A stretch of DNA of 64,000 bases from Bacteroidales bacterium UBA5429 (GCA_002427605.1 DIRT01000036.1:10410-74409), one strand, 5' to 3'; shown: positions 40,986 to 50,747, counted from the stretch's first letter. Notes: generated by a model not told the origin, from the letters alone. Numbers and translations: made by a program.

Positions 40986-42833
40986 CTAATTTGAGGTCAG
41001 ATCTATGTAATTGGAAATCATTAAGGATGAAGGATTGATTTGCTCTCCCTTGATTTGAAAAAGAACAGCTCCATTGCGATTGATACTTGCCGGCAAATCG
41101 GAAAGAGAGGAGTATTGATCAGCAAAAATAACACCATGATGTTGAATTTGATCCAATTTTTTAGCTTCAATTGAATAGCTAAATTGCTTGTAAGGAGATA
41201 GATAGCCAACTTTGATACTGTCAACTCTATTTTGATTGAAGTCAGCATGTAAGTTTTCTCCCGGTAAAAATGCTACAATCAGGCAAGCATCACCCGTTTT
41301 ATGAGTTTGGAAAAAATGGCAAATAGCAACAGTTCCCTGATTCAATTTATGTGATTCATAAAATGTGTCATAATCATTATACTGATCAATCAAAACTCCA
41401 TTTTTACGTTGAATATATGCATCGAAAGGGGAACTTTGTAAAGTAACCCGTTTGCAAAAATGGGAACCTGTATCATGCAGCTTCTCTACATAAATAGGAA
41501 TTCCATTGGGAATCTGATCTTTAGTAAACAGGGCATCAATCAGCTTAAATCGGACTTGTGAAACGCGCATATCATCCGTAACCCGCTCATTGGTAAACTG
41601 AGCAAAAAGAGTGCTGATTACCAAAAAAATATAAATAATAAGTTGGATGCTTTTCTTTGCATTTGTATTCTTTATATGTTGATCCACAATGAGATACAAT
41701 ACAATAAGAGCCACTAAAACGGCGAAAAAGCTGAAAGAAGTAGTGATGTAGGTTTTAGGCTGTAAAAGGATATATTTTTCAGAAACAGAGATCAAAAGAT
41801 GAGGTAATACAATAAAAAGAAGTGCAATCAGAAAGTATTGAATCAACTTTTTGATTTCATATCTGGGAGTTTCCAAACCATGAATCAAGTAAATTACAAG
41901 CGCAACTAATGCCCCTTTAATATACGCTACAGCAGGGATATTTTTAAAAATAATCGCTAAATAGCTATTTCCGGCAGTTTCACTCAAAGCGTAGTCAATA
42001 AAGAACTTTTTATACTCAAAAAAAGGTGCTAACGGCAAACTGTTACTACTCAATCTCCACAACGTTTTTCCCATTTCAGCCCAACTCAAAGCATTGCTGA
42101 TTTGGTTCCCGTCATATCCTCTTTCCTGCGAGAAATAATATGCGGCATATACAACCAAATAGAGAATTCCCACAATCAGATAGGGTGCCCATGATTTTAT
42201 AAATTGTTTTCTTTTTTCTTTTTGATTTAAAAAAATAGGGGGGAAGCGAAAGCATAGCAGCACCAAAAAGAGTAGCTGGTAAATCAGAAATACCTCATAG
42301 AAAAGGGTTGCCATACCCAAAAAAAGTGCAGACCCAATAAGATGTTTATAACTGCCCGATTCTGTATAGCGGTAATAAAAGTGAAAACTGATAAACAGTA
42401 GCGATAAAGAAAGGGTGAAATAGAGCGGATAAGCGGTAATAGCAGAATGTTTGGCAAAAAAGATTAAAAAGATATTCGCAAAAAGAACACTCCAATAAGT
42501 GATGGTTTTACTTTTTGTGACTCGTTTTATCAGCGAAAAGAAAAGACAAAAAGTTAAAATAATGGGACCAATAAAGAAAAACAGATAGTAAATCCTGGAG
42601 TCAACCAGGTAGGGAATACTGTAAATCCATTTCACCAGATAGAAATAGAATCTACCGGTACCCTGGGCATATAATTGTGCATCAGCAAACCATCTTGATG
42701 GAGAAGCTGTGATGAAATATTCTAAATCGTCACCCGTGACAAAGCCGATCCTTAGCAGTGGATACAACGTAATACCACTCAATAGCAAAAGAAGCCATTG
42801 TATCACACGATCCCGATCAAAGTGGAGACTCAT
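40986..42833 (-). CDS. Polytopic membrane protein, GT-C-like, paralogue of the protein at 43792
   Basis: A protein of about 615 residues with an N-terminal block of about ten transmembrane helices (to about residue 430) and a soluble C-terminal domain of about 185 residues. After the first helix comes GFVTGDD, an acidic loop motif at the position where GT-C glycosyltransferases keep catalytic carboxylates. It is clearly paralogous to the protein at 43792-45816: shared NERVTDD, TGSHF and a D-S-x-x-V-x-YLS-x-YK segment. The frame is open to 42881, which would overlap the GT2 gene by 44 nt; the Met at 42833, 4 nt after that gene's stop, fits better. Starts at 42851 or 42857 are possible. A role as a sugar transferase using polyprenyl-phosphate sugar is inference from structure and neighbour. 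Confidence 0.7.
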   Translation of the reverse strand: MSLHFDRDRVIQWLLLLLSGITLYPLLRIGFVTGDDLEYFITASPSRWFADAQLYAQGTGRFYFYLVKWIYSIPYLVDSRIYYLFFFIGPIILTFCLFFSLIKRVTKSKTITYWSVLFANIFLIFFAKHSAITAYPLYFTLSLSLLFISFHFYYRYTESGSYKHLIGSALFLGMATLFYEVFLIYQLLFLVLLCFRFPPIFLNQKEKRKQFIKSWAPYLIVGILYLVVYAAYYFSQERGYDGNQISNALSWAEMGKTLWRLSSNSLPLAPFFEYKKFFIDYALSETAGNSYLAIIFKNIPAVAYIKGALVALVIYLIHGLETPRYEIKKLIQYFLIALLFIVLPHLLISVSEKYILLQPKTYITTSFSFFAVLVALIVLYLIVDQHIKNTNAKKSIQLIIYIFLVISTLFAQFTNERVTDDMRVSQVRFKLIDALFTKDQIPNGIPIYVEKLHDTGSHFCKRVTLQSSPFDAYIQRKNGVLIDQYNDYDTFYESHKLNQGTVAICHFFQTHKTGDACLIVAFLPGENLHADFNQNRVDSIKVGYLSPYKQFSYSIEAKKLDQIQHHGVIFADQYSSLSDLPASINRNGAVLFQIKGEQINPSSLMISNYIDLTSN

Positions 42834-42837
42834 ATAG

Positions 42838-43785
42838 CTACTCCTTGTCATTCTCATCTTGAAATCCTTTTGTTTCTTCAATTAAATAGTGGGGTCTTCC
42901 TTTGGCTTCATCAAAAAGATGTCCGATATATTCTCCAATAATACCTATAACAATAAAGTTGACACAGAATAAAGCACTAATCAAAATCACCAGTGTTGTG
43001 TAGCCACTTACCGGTTTGTCAATAAACCACATGATTAAAGAATAGATGGCGACAATAAAACTCAATAATCCTGAAATTAACCCACTCCATAAACCTAACT
43101 TGAGAGGTGCTTTGGATAAGGTAGATATGGCTGAAAAAGAGAGAGAAAGAAGTTTGAAAAAAGAGTATTTACTCTTTCCGGCTACTCTTTTAGGGGCACT
43201 GAAAGGAATTGTAGTTCTTTGATAGCCAATAATTTGTATAAACCCACGAATAAAACGGGTTCTTTCTCTATAATGATTTTTAAGGATATGAACCACTTTT
43301 CTGGAAATCAGAAAAAAATCGGAAGCATTAGGCTCCAGTTGGGCACGCATGATCTTGTTTGTGATGGAATAGAAAAATCGGGAAGTGATACTGCGGAACC
43401 AACCTCCATCATTCCGGTCAGTACGAACCATATTGATGATCTCAAACCCTTCCAGGTACTTTTCCCACATGGCATGAATGCAGGTCGGAGGATGTTGTAA
43501 ATCAGCATCCATACAGATGGCTGCATCACCGTTACAATGATCAATTCCCGCCAACATGGCCGCTTCATGACCAAAATTACGGGAAAAAGAGATAATGCGA
43601 ATCCTTGAATCATGTTCCTGTAATTGATGTAGAACAGATAAACTACTGTCGCTGCTGCCATCATTGATAAACAGGATCTCTGCTTCAACAGGAAGAGAAG
43701 TTAACTCATGCTCTAATTGTGTGTAAAAGGGGAGCAATGAGTCCTCTTCGTTGTATACAGAAACAATAATGGATAATTTTTGCAT
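42838..43785 (-). CDS. GT2 glycosyltransferase, GtrB/polyprenyl-phosphate sugar synthase type
   Basis: A 315-residue membrane glycosyltransferase. The N-terminal GT-A domain has the strands SIIVSVYNEED, INDGSSD, SRNFGHEAAMLAGID and the metal-binding MDADLQHPP. Two transmembrane helices lie at about 230-290, with a cytoplasmic tail. This is the layout of GtrB, ArnC and DPM-type enzymes, which transfer a sugar from a nucleotide donor to polyprenyl phosphate. It lies between two paralogous polytopic proteins (6 nt after one, 4 nt before the other), so its product is probably the donor for them. The sugar cannot be told from sequence. Confidence 0.88.
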   Translation of the reverse strand: MQKLSIIVSVYNEEDSLLPFYTQLEHELTSLPVEAEILFINDGSSDSSLSVLHQLQEHDSRIRIISFSRNFGHEAAMLAGIDHCNGDAAICMDADLQHPPTCIHAMWEKYLEGFEIINMVRTDRNDGGWFRSITSRFFYSITNKIMRAQLEPNASDFFLISRKVVHILKNHYRERTRFIRGFIQIIGYQRTTIPFSAPKRVAGKSKYSFFKLLSLSFSAISTLSKAPLKLGLWSGLISGLLSFIVAIYSLIMWFIDKPVSGYTTLVILISALFCVNFIVIGIIGEYIGHLFDEAKGRPHYLIEETKGFQDENDKE

Positions 43786-43791
43786 ATTGAT

Positions 43792-45816
43792 TTATTGATA
43801 TTCATTGTATAATAACCAGCGAGCATCATTGCGTAGTGCATTTCGATATGGAATTTTCTGTTCATCGGCCTTTTGTTCTATCATTTTTACAGCATTTTGA
43901 TTTCTTTGTAGCTGTTTCATGATCCTTTTAACCCATGCTCTTTCATAGTGCGAAGGAATTTGACCTAGTTTGAGCAGAGGGACTCCATGAATAATTTGAT
44001 TGCTGATAGATATCGATTGAGGTATGATTTGGCACCCCCTTAATTTTATTATTCCAGAAGAAGGTTTATTTAAAAAAAGAAGATTGGCATGGTGAAAATT
44101 ACCGTAGTGGGTGATAGGATTATCATTAATAAAAAGATCACATATTGAATCTGTTGCAGCTTGGATAGAGAATTTCTTGTAGGCTGAAAGGTAGCTTACG
44201 ATGAGCGAGTCACAGCGGTTATTTTCAAACTGTTCTTGAAGTTGTGTCCCCAATAATGGCACAATTAAGATTTGGGAATCTCCCATTTTGCTGTTCTGAG
44301 AATGATACATCAGGTACACTAAACGCTCCTGATCTTTATATTGGTTATAAAACTCTTTATAATGTGAGCATGCTTTAATCTCCAGTCCACATATTTCCTT
44401 AGCAAAATTATGAAATTGTTCTGACTGTCTAGTAATGGGATGTGTAAAATGGGATCCGGTATAGTGCAACTGCTCAGTATAAACTGGTGATCCGTTTTGA
44501 ATATACTCAGGGTTAAACAAAGTTTTCAAGTGGGTTAATCGTTTTTCTCCGACTGCTAAATCGTCCGTAACTCTTTCATTGACAAACTGAATACTTAATG
44601 TAGAAATGAAAATAAAAAGAGTTAGAAAAAAAAGCACTAACCTGTTTCTCCATTTATTCACTACTCCCCATTGTATAAGTAATGTAATGATGGAAAAAAT
44701 AAAAAGAACCATTGCAAAAAAAGAAAAAAAAGTAGTTACATAGCCGGTTTGAATGAATGTGGAGTATTTTTCTGAAATGGCTAGCGGAAGATGAGGTGCA
44801 ATGATAAAAAATAGTGAAATGAGAGCCAGAAACAGTAGACGTTTTTTATCCATTTTTATCGGAACTCTTCGGATAAGGATGAAAAATAGAACGGCTGCAA
44901 TGATTGCTTTTACATATGCAGTCATACTCGCCTCAGAAAAGAGCATTGTGTATACGTTAAAAGATTGATTATATTGAGAGGAAGATTCTGTAATAAAAAA
45001 TTGGTAATCAAAAAAGGTCGAGAAGGGGAAGCTATATAGTGTCATGGTTGTCAAAGCCTGAATAAAAAGCGAGAAGTCGAATTCAGAAGGGAGACTATTG
45101 CCCTCATATTGGGAAGGAGTTGATTTTAAAAAGAGGTAATAGGTGGTTAAGTAAAGTATTCCAAAAAAAATGAATGGAGTAAGCTCTTTATATAAAAGCA
45201 CTCTTTTTTTCTTTTCTTTAAGTGAACTCCAAGAATAGCGATAGATGATAAATATAAAAATTAAAAAATAGTAAATTAAGTATGATTCGTAAAAAAGAGT
45301 GGCTATTCCAAACAGAAGTGCTGCAATCAGTAGGAAATAATAGCGATTTTTATAAATATAGGAATGTAGTACATGAAGCGATCCAAGGATTAAAGAGAAA
45401 GAAAATGAGAAATAAAAGGGGTAAGCAGCTGTGGCTGAATGTCCTCCCCAAATTTGGTAGAGTATGGTAATTAATAGTGCTGTGAATAGCGTAGCAAACT
45501 GGTTTTGAAATATGCGGTGAATCAAAGTGACAAAAAGGACAAAAGAGGTTAAGGTGGGAAGAATCAATAAAGTGTGAAAATAGATTTGATTATCAATCAG
45601 ATAGGGTATTTTGTAAATCCATAGAACCAAAGTGAAGTAAAATCTTCTCTGGTATTGGGCAAAATTCATGGCATCTTCCCAAAAATGATCCCAGGACCAG
45701 ATCATATATGCAAAGTCATCACCAGTTGCAATACCCACTCGACTAAGAGGATATAAAGCTATCAAACCTAGTAATGCTATAACTCCCCAAAAAAGTAAAC
45801 GTTCCTCTTTTTTCAT
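43792..45816 (-). CDS. Polytopic membrane protein, GT-C-like, first gene of glycosylation cassette
   Basis: A protein of about 674 residues with about ten transmembrane helices (to about 430) and a soluble C-terminal part. The loop GIATGDDF after helix 1 matches its paralogue at 40986. Shared also are QFVNERVTDD, YTGSHF and D-S-L-x-V-S-YLSAYKKFS. It carries an extra C-terminal segment of about 55 residues (IMKQLQRNQNAVKMI) absent from the paralogue. The frame opens at 45837, but the -7 box lies at 45834-45827, so the ATG at 45816 is chosen. The family may be the DUF6056/GtrII-like group of membrane glycosyltransferases; I could not confirm this. Confidence 0.72.
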   Translation of the reverse strand: MKKEERLLFWGVIALLGLIALYPLSRVGIATGDDFAYMIWSWDHFWEDAMNFAQYQRRFYFTLVLWIYKIPYLIDNQIYFHTLLILPTLTSFVLFVTLIHRIFQNQFATLFTALLITILYQIWGGHSATAAYPFYFSFSFSLILGSLHVLHSYIYKNRYYFLLIAALLFGIATLFYESYLIYYFLIFIFIIYRYSWSSLKEKKKRVLLYKELTPFIFFGILYLTTYYLFLKSTPSQYEGNSLPSEFDFSLFIQALTTMTLYSFPFSTFFDYQFFITESSSQYNQSFNVYTMLFSEASMTAYVKAIIAAVLFFILIRRVPIKMDKKRLLFLALISLFFIIAPHLPLAISEKYSTFIQTGYVTTFFSFFAMVLFIFSIITLLIQWGVVNKWRNRLVLFFLTLFIFISTLSIQFVNERVTDDLAVGEKRLTHLKTLFNPEYIQNGSPVYTEQLHYTGSHFTHPITRQSEQFHNFAKEICGLEIKACSHYKEFYNQYKDQERLVYLMYHSQNSKMGDSQILIVPLLGTQLQEQFENNRCDSLIVSYLSAYKKFSIQAATDSICDLFINDNPITHYGNFHHANLLFLNKPSSGIIKLRGCQIIPQSISISNQIIHGVPLLKLGQIPSHYERAWVKRIMKQLQRNQNAVKMIEQKADEQKIPYRNALRNDARWLLYNEYQ

Positions 45817-45826
45817 CTTTTTTTTG

Positions 45827-45834
45827 CAAAAGTA
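45827..45834 (-). promoter_or_regulatory. -7 element for glycosylation cassette (nearly leaderless)
   Basis: On the minus strand TACTTTTG (45834 to 45827) is followed only 10 nt later by the ATG at 45816. Transcription would begin within a few nucleotides of the start codon. No -33 element is evident. Confidence 0.55.
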
Positions 45835-45895
45835 CATTATTTTATGAAATATAATAGCACTTTTGAAGTTATTGATATAAAAGGAAATCGATTCT

Positions 45896-48800
45896 TTGAG
45901 ACAGTTTCTAATATTTTTTATATTTGTTTTCTCCTGGTTTTGGAATCTACAAGCACAAGAGGGTGTGATTCCCAGGTATAAACAGGTTTTTGCCGATCGG
46001 GATACTGTTTTTCTGGATAGTTTGTCTATATTGCCCGGGTCACTAGTTATTGAGGGGGTTTCACCCTCTCAGTACAGTGTGGATTGTATTCACGGATACC
46101 TCTTTCTACATGATACAACTTTGTATGGAAAAACCTTGAACTGTCATTATAAACTATTTCATAAGAGTTTTGCTCATCGTGTTTATAATAAACCGATATC
46201 ACTAATTCAGGAAAAGGGAAAGTTTTATAAGCCTGAGGAGTTGAACTTACCTGCCTCTTTTTTGCTTGATTATAGTTCAGAGTCCCAACTGGAGAGATCC
46301 GGGAGTATTACGAGAGGGGTAACCGTTGGGAATAATCAGGATTTTGTGTTAAACTCTTCGTTAAACTTACAAGTATCCGGTTACTTGGCGCCAGAAGTGG
46401 AGTTGAGGGCAAATATTACCGATAGAACACTCCCCATTCAACCAGAAGGGAACACAAGAACAATTCAAGAGTTTGATAAGATCTTTATTACATTGGATAT
46501 TAAAAAGAAGTTGAAAGTTAAAGGGGGAGATATTGATATTGTTTCGCCGGAAAGCTATTTTTTGAAAATTGGGAAAAAGAACCTGGGATTGGAAATTGAA
46601 GCTCTGTTTTCGCTCAACAATAAGGGAACTGTAAAGACCAGAACGGGAGCGGGAATCTCCAAAGGGAAATATTACAAACAGAGAATAGTCCCTCAAAATG
46701 GAAGACAAGGTCCCTATAAACTGACCGGTAATGTGGGAGAGGGAACCATCACAGTGCTGTACGGGTCGGAAAGAGTGTATATTGACAATAGGTTGTTAAC
46801 GAGAGGAAAAGATGAGGATTATGTAATTGATTATAATTTGGGGGAGATTATTTTCACCCCTAAAATATTAATAACTGGGGAAAAAGAAATCCACGTTGAA
46901 TATGAGTATTCTGACTTAGCCTATTCTCGCTATACATTGCACACTTTTAATGAGATTGGACTCGGAGAGAAGGATCAATTTAAAGTTACTTTCAACTTTT
47001 TTCAGGAGGAGGATATGAAAAATAATTCCATCCAACCTCAGTTGACCGACAGCATGAAACTGATGATGAGTCAACTCTATAATGAAACAACACTGTTGTA
47101 TCCCGGTGCTGTGTTGTCAAACTATTTTCCTGGAGAACCCCTTTATATTCAAGTAGATACAGTGGTTGATGGAACAACCTACACCATCTATCAGCAAAGT
47201 ACAAATTCCGATGAGGTACTTTACCGGCTTAATTTTTCTTATCTCGGAGTGGGCAAAGGGAACTATAAATTGAATGTTGCTGCAACCAATGGGAGGGCTT
47301 TTGTGTGGGTTCCCCCCATGAATGGAATTCCACAAGGAGAATATGAACCGGTGATTCAGCTTCAAACGCCTCAACGATATCAGATCGGGACTTTAGGAGT
47401 ACAATATAAAGGACTTAAACATTTTACAATTTCTTCAGAGTTTGTCTTTTCCAATCTGAATCAGAATCTGTTTTCAAATCGAGATTCCAATTCTCAAATC
47501 GGTATTGCTTACCATTTATTATTGCAATATAAAGATGAACTCTTTAAGCACAAAGAGGAGTCGAAAAGATGGATATTCAATAGCTTGCTCGGTTATGAAG
47601 TCAGAAGTGCACGTTTTTTACTTCTGGAGGAGAATCGTGATATTGAATTTAATAAGAATTACAATATTGATGATCAGACTACACGAAACAAAGCTTCTCA
47701 GATGGGAACCCTTGATCTTTCTTTATCCAATAAAAGAAATGGATCAATGCAATGGAAGTCGGAACTGTTTCAAGTTCAAAAACAACTTTTGGCATTGCGC
47801 AACGGCTTGAATACCAATCTGAAATGGAATCGACTTCGTTTGACTTCTCAGACTTCTCACCTCCTCAATCATGACCTCTTGATTCATAGCAATTTTTTCA
47901 GAACACAGACTCAACTATCGATGGTGAATAGAAAAACAGAATTGGGAATCTATGATCGTACAGAATTGAATCGTTTGACAGATCAGAAACAGGATACATT
48001 GGTAGGCAATAGCTACAGATATAATGAATTAGCACTTTTTTTCAAAAATAATGATACTTTGCAGTTTAAATATTTGCTACAGGTCAAAAATATTTTTGCT
48101 CATCGTGCGGTTCAAAACAAGTTTCTCAAAGAAAAAGAGGGTTATGAGTTTCAAACAGCTGCTGAGTATGCTCCTACCATAAAACAATCGATTAAAACCA
48201 CTCTAACCTATAGAAATGAGCAGTTATTCGATTCTTTACAACAATCTTTTTTCGAGAATTTATTTGTTGGGGGCATTAATTATCTGGGTCGGTTTTTAAA
48301 CAATGGCGTAATTTATCAAGCTAACTATGAGGCAGGGAGTGGCATGGAGCAGAAGAAAGTTTTCTCCTATTTGAAAGTGGCACCCGGTCAGGGAACGCAT
48401 ATCTGGAATGACTACAATAATAATGGGGTAGAGGAACTGGATGAGTTTGAAGTAGCAGTATTTCAAAATGAAGCAGATTACATTAGAATATGGATTCCCT
48501 CTCATGATTATTACAATACATATAATACGGAACTAACTCAGATGTTGCAAATCAGACCGAAGCAAATCTGGAGGAACCCAAAGAATCGATTTGTAAAAAT
48601 AGTCACTCTCTTTTCAAATCATACTACCTTTAAAATTGGTCAAAAAACGCAAACTGACTCTTTTTTCTCAGCATTGAACCCTTTTAGCTTCTTAAAAGAT
48701 GATGCCGATGTAGAAAATTGCGATTTTAACTTGAATAATCGTTTTCTGTTTCAATCCCCGTCACAAAAGTGGATTGGAGATTACATTTACAAACAACTGA

Positions 48801-49360
48801 ACAATAAAAACAACTATTATTACGGTACTGAAACTGTTAATTTAAAGATGCATGAATGGAGTATCAGGTATAAAGTGACTCGATTTCTGATCTTAAAATC
48901 CGGTTATCAAGCAGCTGTTAAGGAGAATAGTTCACAGTTTTTTCACAACAAAAACTATACAATAGAAACCCATAATTTGAAATTGGAATCTCAAATTCAA
49001 CATTCTGAAAAGATTAATTTGATACTTAAATACGATTATAAATTCAAAATTAATCTGGTAGGTAAAGAAGAGGTTTCAAGTCATGAAGTGGAAACAGAGT
49101 TTTATTATAGAATGGTTAAGAAAGGGATGCTGCAAATTAATTTAAAATATGCTTATCTTAAACCCAATCAGGATATAGTTGGAAATCTTGCCTATGAAAT
49201 AATGGAAGGGCAAACCAAGGGAAGCAATTGGCTTTGGAGCGTTATATATCAGACAAAATTAGTCGATTATCTTTTCCTTGATTTACAATATAACGGCAGG
49301 AAAGGAGGTCAAAACAGGATGATACATACCGGCTCACTTCAAATTAAGTTTCTCTTTTAA
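45896..49360 (+). CDS. Large predicted outer-membrane protein, unknown function
   Basis: An 1154-residue protein from a TTG start. The TTG gives a complete signal peptide (cleavage at LQA|QEG), and no ATG fits. A soluble N-terminal region (about 20-120) precedes a conserved-looking block (about 120-340) with GSITRGVTVGNNQDF, NITDRTLPIQPEGNTR and GYGERV-like beta motifs. The remaining 800 residues alternate polar and aromatic residues, and the last five are IKFLF, as expected of an outer-membrane beta-barrel ending in Phe. Segments of the N-terminal block resemble parts of the T9SS translocon SprA as I remember it, but the protein is far shorter than SprA. It lies upstream of porP-gldKLMN on the same strand, 316 nt before the porP start. 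No firm family assignment. Confidence 0.7.
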   Translation: MRQFLIFFIFVFSWFWNLQAQEGVIPRYKQVFADRDTVFLDSLSILPGSLVIEGVSPSQYSVDCIHGYLFLHDTTLYGKTLNCHYKLFHKSFAHRVYNKPISLIQEKGKFYKPEELNLPASFLLDYSSESQLERSGSITRGVTVGNNQDFVLNSSLNLQVSGYLAPEVELRANITDRTLPIQPEGNTRTIQEFDKIFITLDIKKKLKVKGGDIDIVSPESYFLKIGKKNLGLEIEALFSLNNKGTVKTRTGAGISKGKYYKQRIVPQNGRQGPYKLTGNVGEGTITVLYGSERVYIDNRLLTRGKDEDYVIDYNLGEIIFTPKILITGEKEIHVEYEYSDLAYSRYTLHTFNEIGLGEKDQFKVTFNFFQEEDMKNNSIQPQLTDSMKLMMSQLYNETTLLYPGAVLSNYFPGEPLYIQVDTVVDGTTYTIYQQSTNSDEVLYRLNFSYLGVGKGNYKLNVAATNGRAFVWVPPMNGIPQGEYEPVIQLQTPQRYQIGTLGVQYKGLKHFTISSEFVFSNLNQNLFSNRDSNSQIGIAYHLLLQYKDELFKHKEESKRWIFNSLLGYEVRSARFLLLEENRDIEFNKNYNIDDQTTRNKASQMGTLDLSLSNKRNGSMQWKSELFQVQKQLLALRNGLNTNLKWNRLRLTSQTSHLLNHDLLIHSNFFRTQTQLSMVNRKTELGIYDRTELNRLTDQKQDTLVGNSYRYNELALFFKNNDTLQFKYLLQVKNIFAHRAVQNKFLKEKEGYEFQTAAEYAPTIKQSIKTTLTYRNEQLFDSLQQSFFENLFVGGINYLGRFLNNGVIYQANYEAGSGMEQKKVFSYLKVAPGQGTHIWNDYNNNGVEELDEFEVAVFQNEADYIRIWIPSHDYYNTYNTELTQMLQIRPKQIWRNPKNRFVKIVTLFSNHTTFKIGQKTQTDSFFSALNPFSFLKDDADVENCDFNLNNRFLFQSPSQKWIGDYIYKQLNNKNNYYYGTETVNLKMHEWSIRYKVTRFLILKSGYQAAVKENSSQFFHNKNYTIETHNLKLESQIQHSEKINLILKYDYKFKINLVGKEEVSSHEVETEFYYRMVKKGMLQINLKYAYLKPNQDIVGNLAYEIMEGQTKGSNWLWSVIYQTKLVDYLFLDLQYNGRKGGQNRMIHTGSLQIKFLF

Positions 49361-49676
49361 AAACGAAATTTGGACTAAGTCTAAATAATGTACTTATATA
49401 CTTAAAATACAGCCAAATATAATTGTCAACAATGAATTGTTAAAATCGGAAAGAAAAAAAAAAGAGTTTTGAAATTGAAAAATGGTTTGTGGGAGAGAAA
49501 TTTTTATTATTTTTGAGGGTTAATATTTTTGCAAAAAATGATTGTGGTTGTAACATTTTTTCAAAATAGGAGTATACTAATTCTACACCAAATCTATTTT
49601 GAAAAAAGAAACATCTAAGTCATTGAATACAAAAAGGATAACAAAATTTGTTATGGTAAAACTAAGTTTGATGAGT
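49361..49676 (+). promoter_or_regulatory. Leader region of porP-gldKLMN with promoter and dyad
   Basis: This gap of about 316 nt holds a near-perfect 17-nt dyad TTTGGACTAAGTCTAAA (49369-49385) and a promoter with TTTG (49486-49489), an 18-nt spacer and TATTTTTG (49508-49515). A second -7-like box TATTTTTGCA lies at 49524-49531. No terminator is seen after the upstream gene. The porP leader would be about 140-160 nt. Confidence 0.6.
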
Positions 49677-50693
49677 ATGAGAAAAAGCATTACTATTTTG
49701 TTTTTTGTATTGTTTGGTTTCTTTTCTGCCAATGCGCAACAAGATGCTCAATTTACTTTATTTCCGTGGGCACATTACTATTTTAATCCCGGGTCGGCAG
49801 GTGAACAACACAAGACATTATGCTTTACAGGGCTATTTCGTCAACAGTATATGGGTTACCGTGATGTGATTCCCGGTACTGACTCGGCATTGGGTACAGG
49901 TGGGCAACAAATTTTGTTTAATATGGAGTCCTATCTTAGAAAAATACGCGGTGGATTAGGTTTATCTTTAATTAAGGATAAGAATGGACAGTTTGAAAAT
50001 ATTGGACTTAGACTTGGGTATGCTTATAAATTGAATCTTCCTACGGGTAGATTGGGGATAGGTTTTCAATTAGGATTTCTTCAGCAATCACTTGTAGATG
50101 CGCAGTTTAGACCTATTCAAGAAGGTGACCCTATCATTGAAGCGCTGGTTAAAGATCCATTGATGAACTTTGACCTAAATTTTGGACTATTCTATAAAGC
50201 TAATAATTGGTATGCCGGTTTGGCAGCAACTCAATTATTGACTAACGTTCGAATCTCCGGGAATGAAAATTTAATGAATCTGGCAAGACATATATACATG
50301 CACGGAGGATATATTTATGCCGTACCTTTTGATCCGGCGTGGAGTATTGAACCTAACGTCATGCTGAAAACAGATTTAAGTATAGTTCAGCTTGATCTTT
50401 TGTTGATAGCACGCTACAATAATATATTATGGGGGGGACTGCATTATCGTCTTGATGATGCAGTGTCGGTTGTTTTTGGAGCAAAGCCCTTCTATGATGA
50501 TCCGAACCCTTATTTAAAAGGATTGGATATGGGGATAGCGTATAGTTTTACTACGAGTCAACTCGGTAGATTTCAAGCTAATAGAAGTATGGGGGATATA
50601 GAGTTGGTGGTGAGGTACTGTTTTGATATTTTTAAGCCGGAATACTTCTCCGGATATGGATCAACAAGATATTTATATAAAAATCAGTACTAG
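49677..50693 (+). CDS. porP: PorP/SprF family T9SS outer-membrane protein
   Basis: A protein of about 338 residues with a signal peptide (cleavage at ANA|QQD) and the family's typical start (QDAQFTLFPWAHYYFNPGSAG) and barrel strands (GGLGLSLIKDKNGQF, LRLGYAYKLN). PorP/SprF proteins are outer-membrane barrels that work with the T9SS, often as partners for type B cargo. The frame is open to a TTG at 49599, but the Met at 49677 (or 49671) gives the best signal peptide. It is the first gene of a porP-gldK-gldL-gldM-gldN cluster in the order known from Porphyromonas; gldK follows after 54 nt. Confidence 0.9.
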   Translation: MRKSITILFFVLFGFFSANAQQDAQFTLFPWAHYYFNPGSAGEQHKTLCFTGLFRQQYMGYRDVIPGTDSALGTGGQQILFNMESYLRKIRGGLGLSLIKDKNGQFENIGLRLGYAYKLNLPTGRLGIGFQLGFLQQSLVDAQFRPIQEGDPIIEALVKDPLMNFDLNFGLFYKANNWYAGLAATQLLTNVRISGNENLMNLARHIYMHGGYIYAVPFDPAWSIEPNVMLKTDLSIVQLDLLLIARYNNILWGGLHYRLDDAVSVVFGAKPFYDDPNPYLKGLDMGIAYSFTTSQLGRFQANRSMGDIELVVRYCFDIFKPEYFSGYGSTRYLYKNQY

Positions 50694-50747
50694 TTATAAA
50701 ATAAAAATTGAGAAATAAACGTTTTTGTACATATAATGGTGAACGAC

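Noticed and set aside
49599..49676. TTG-initiated extension of PorP
   Set aside because: It places about 26 polar residues before a good signal peptide; Met at 49677 or 49671 fits better.
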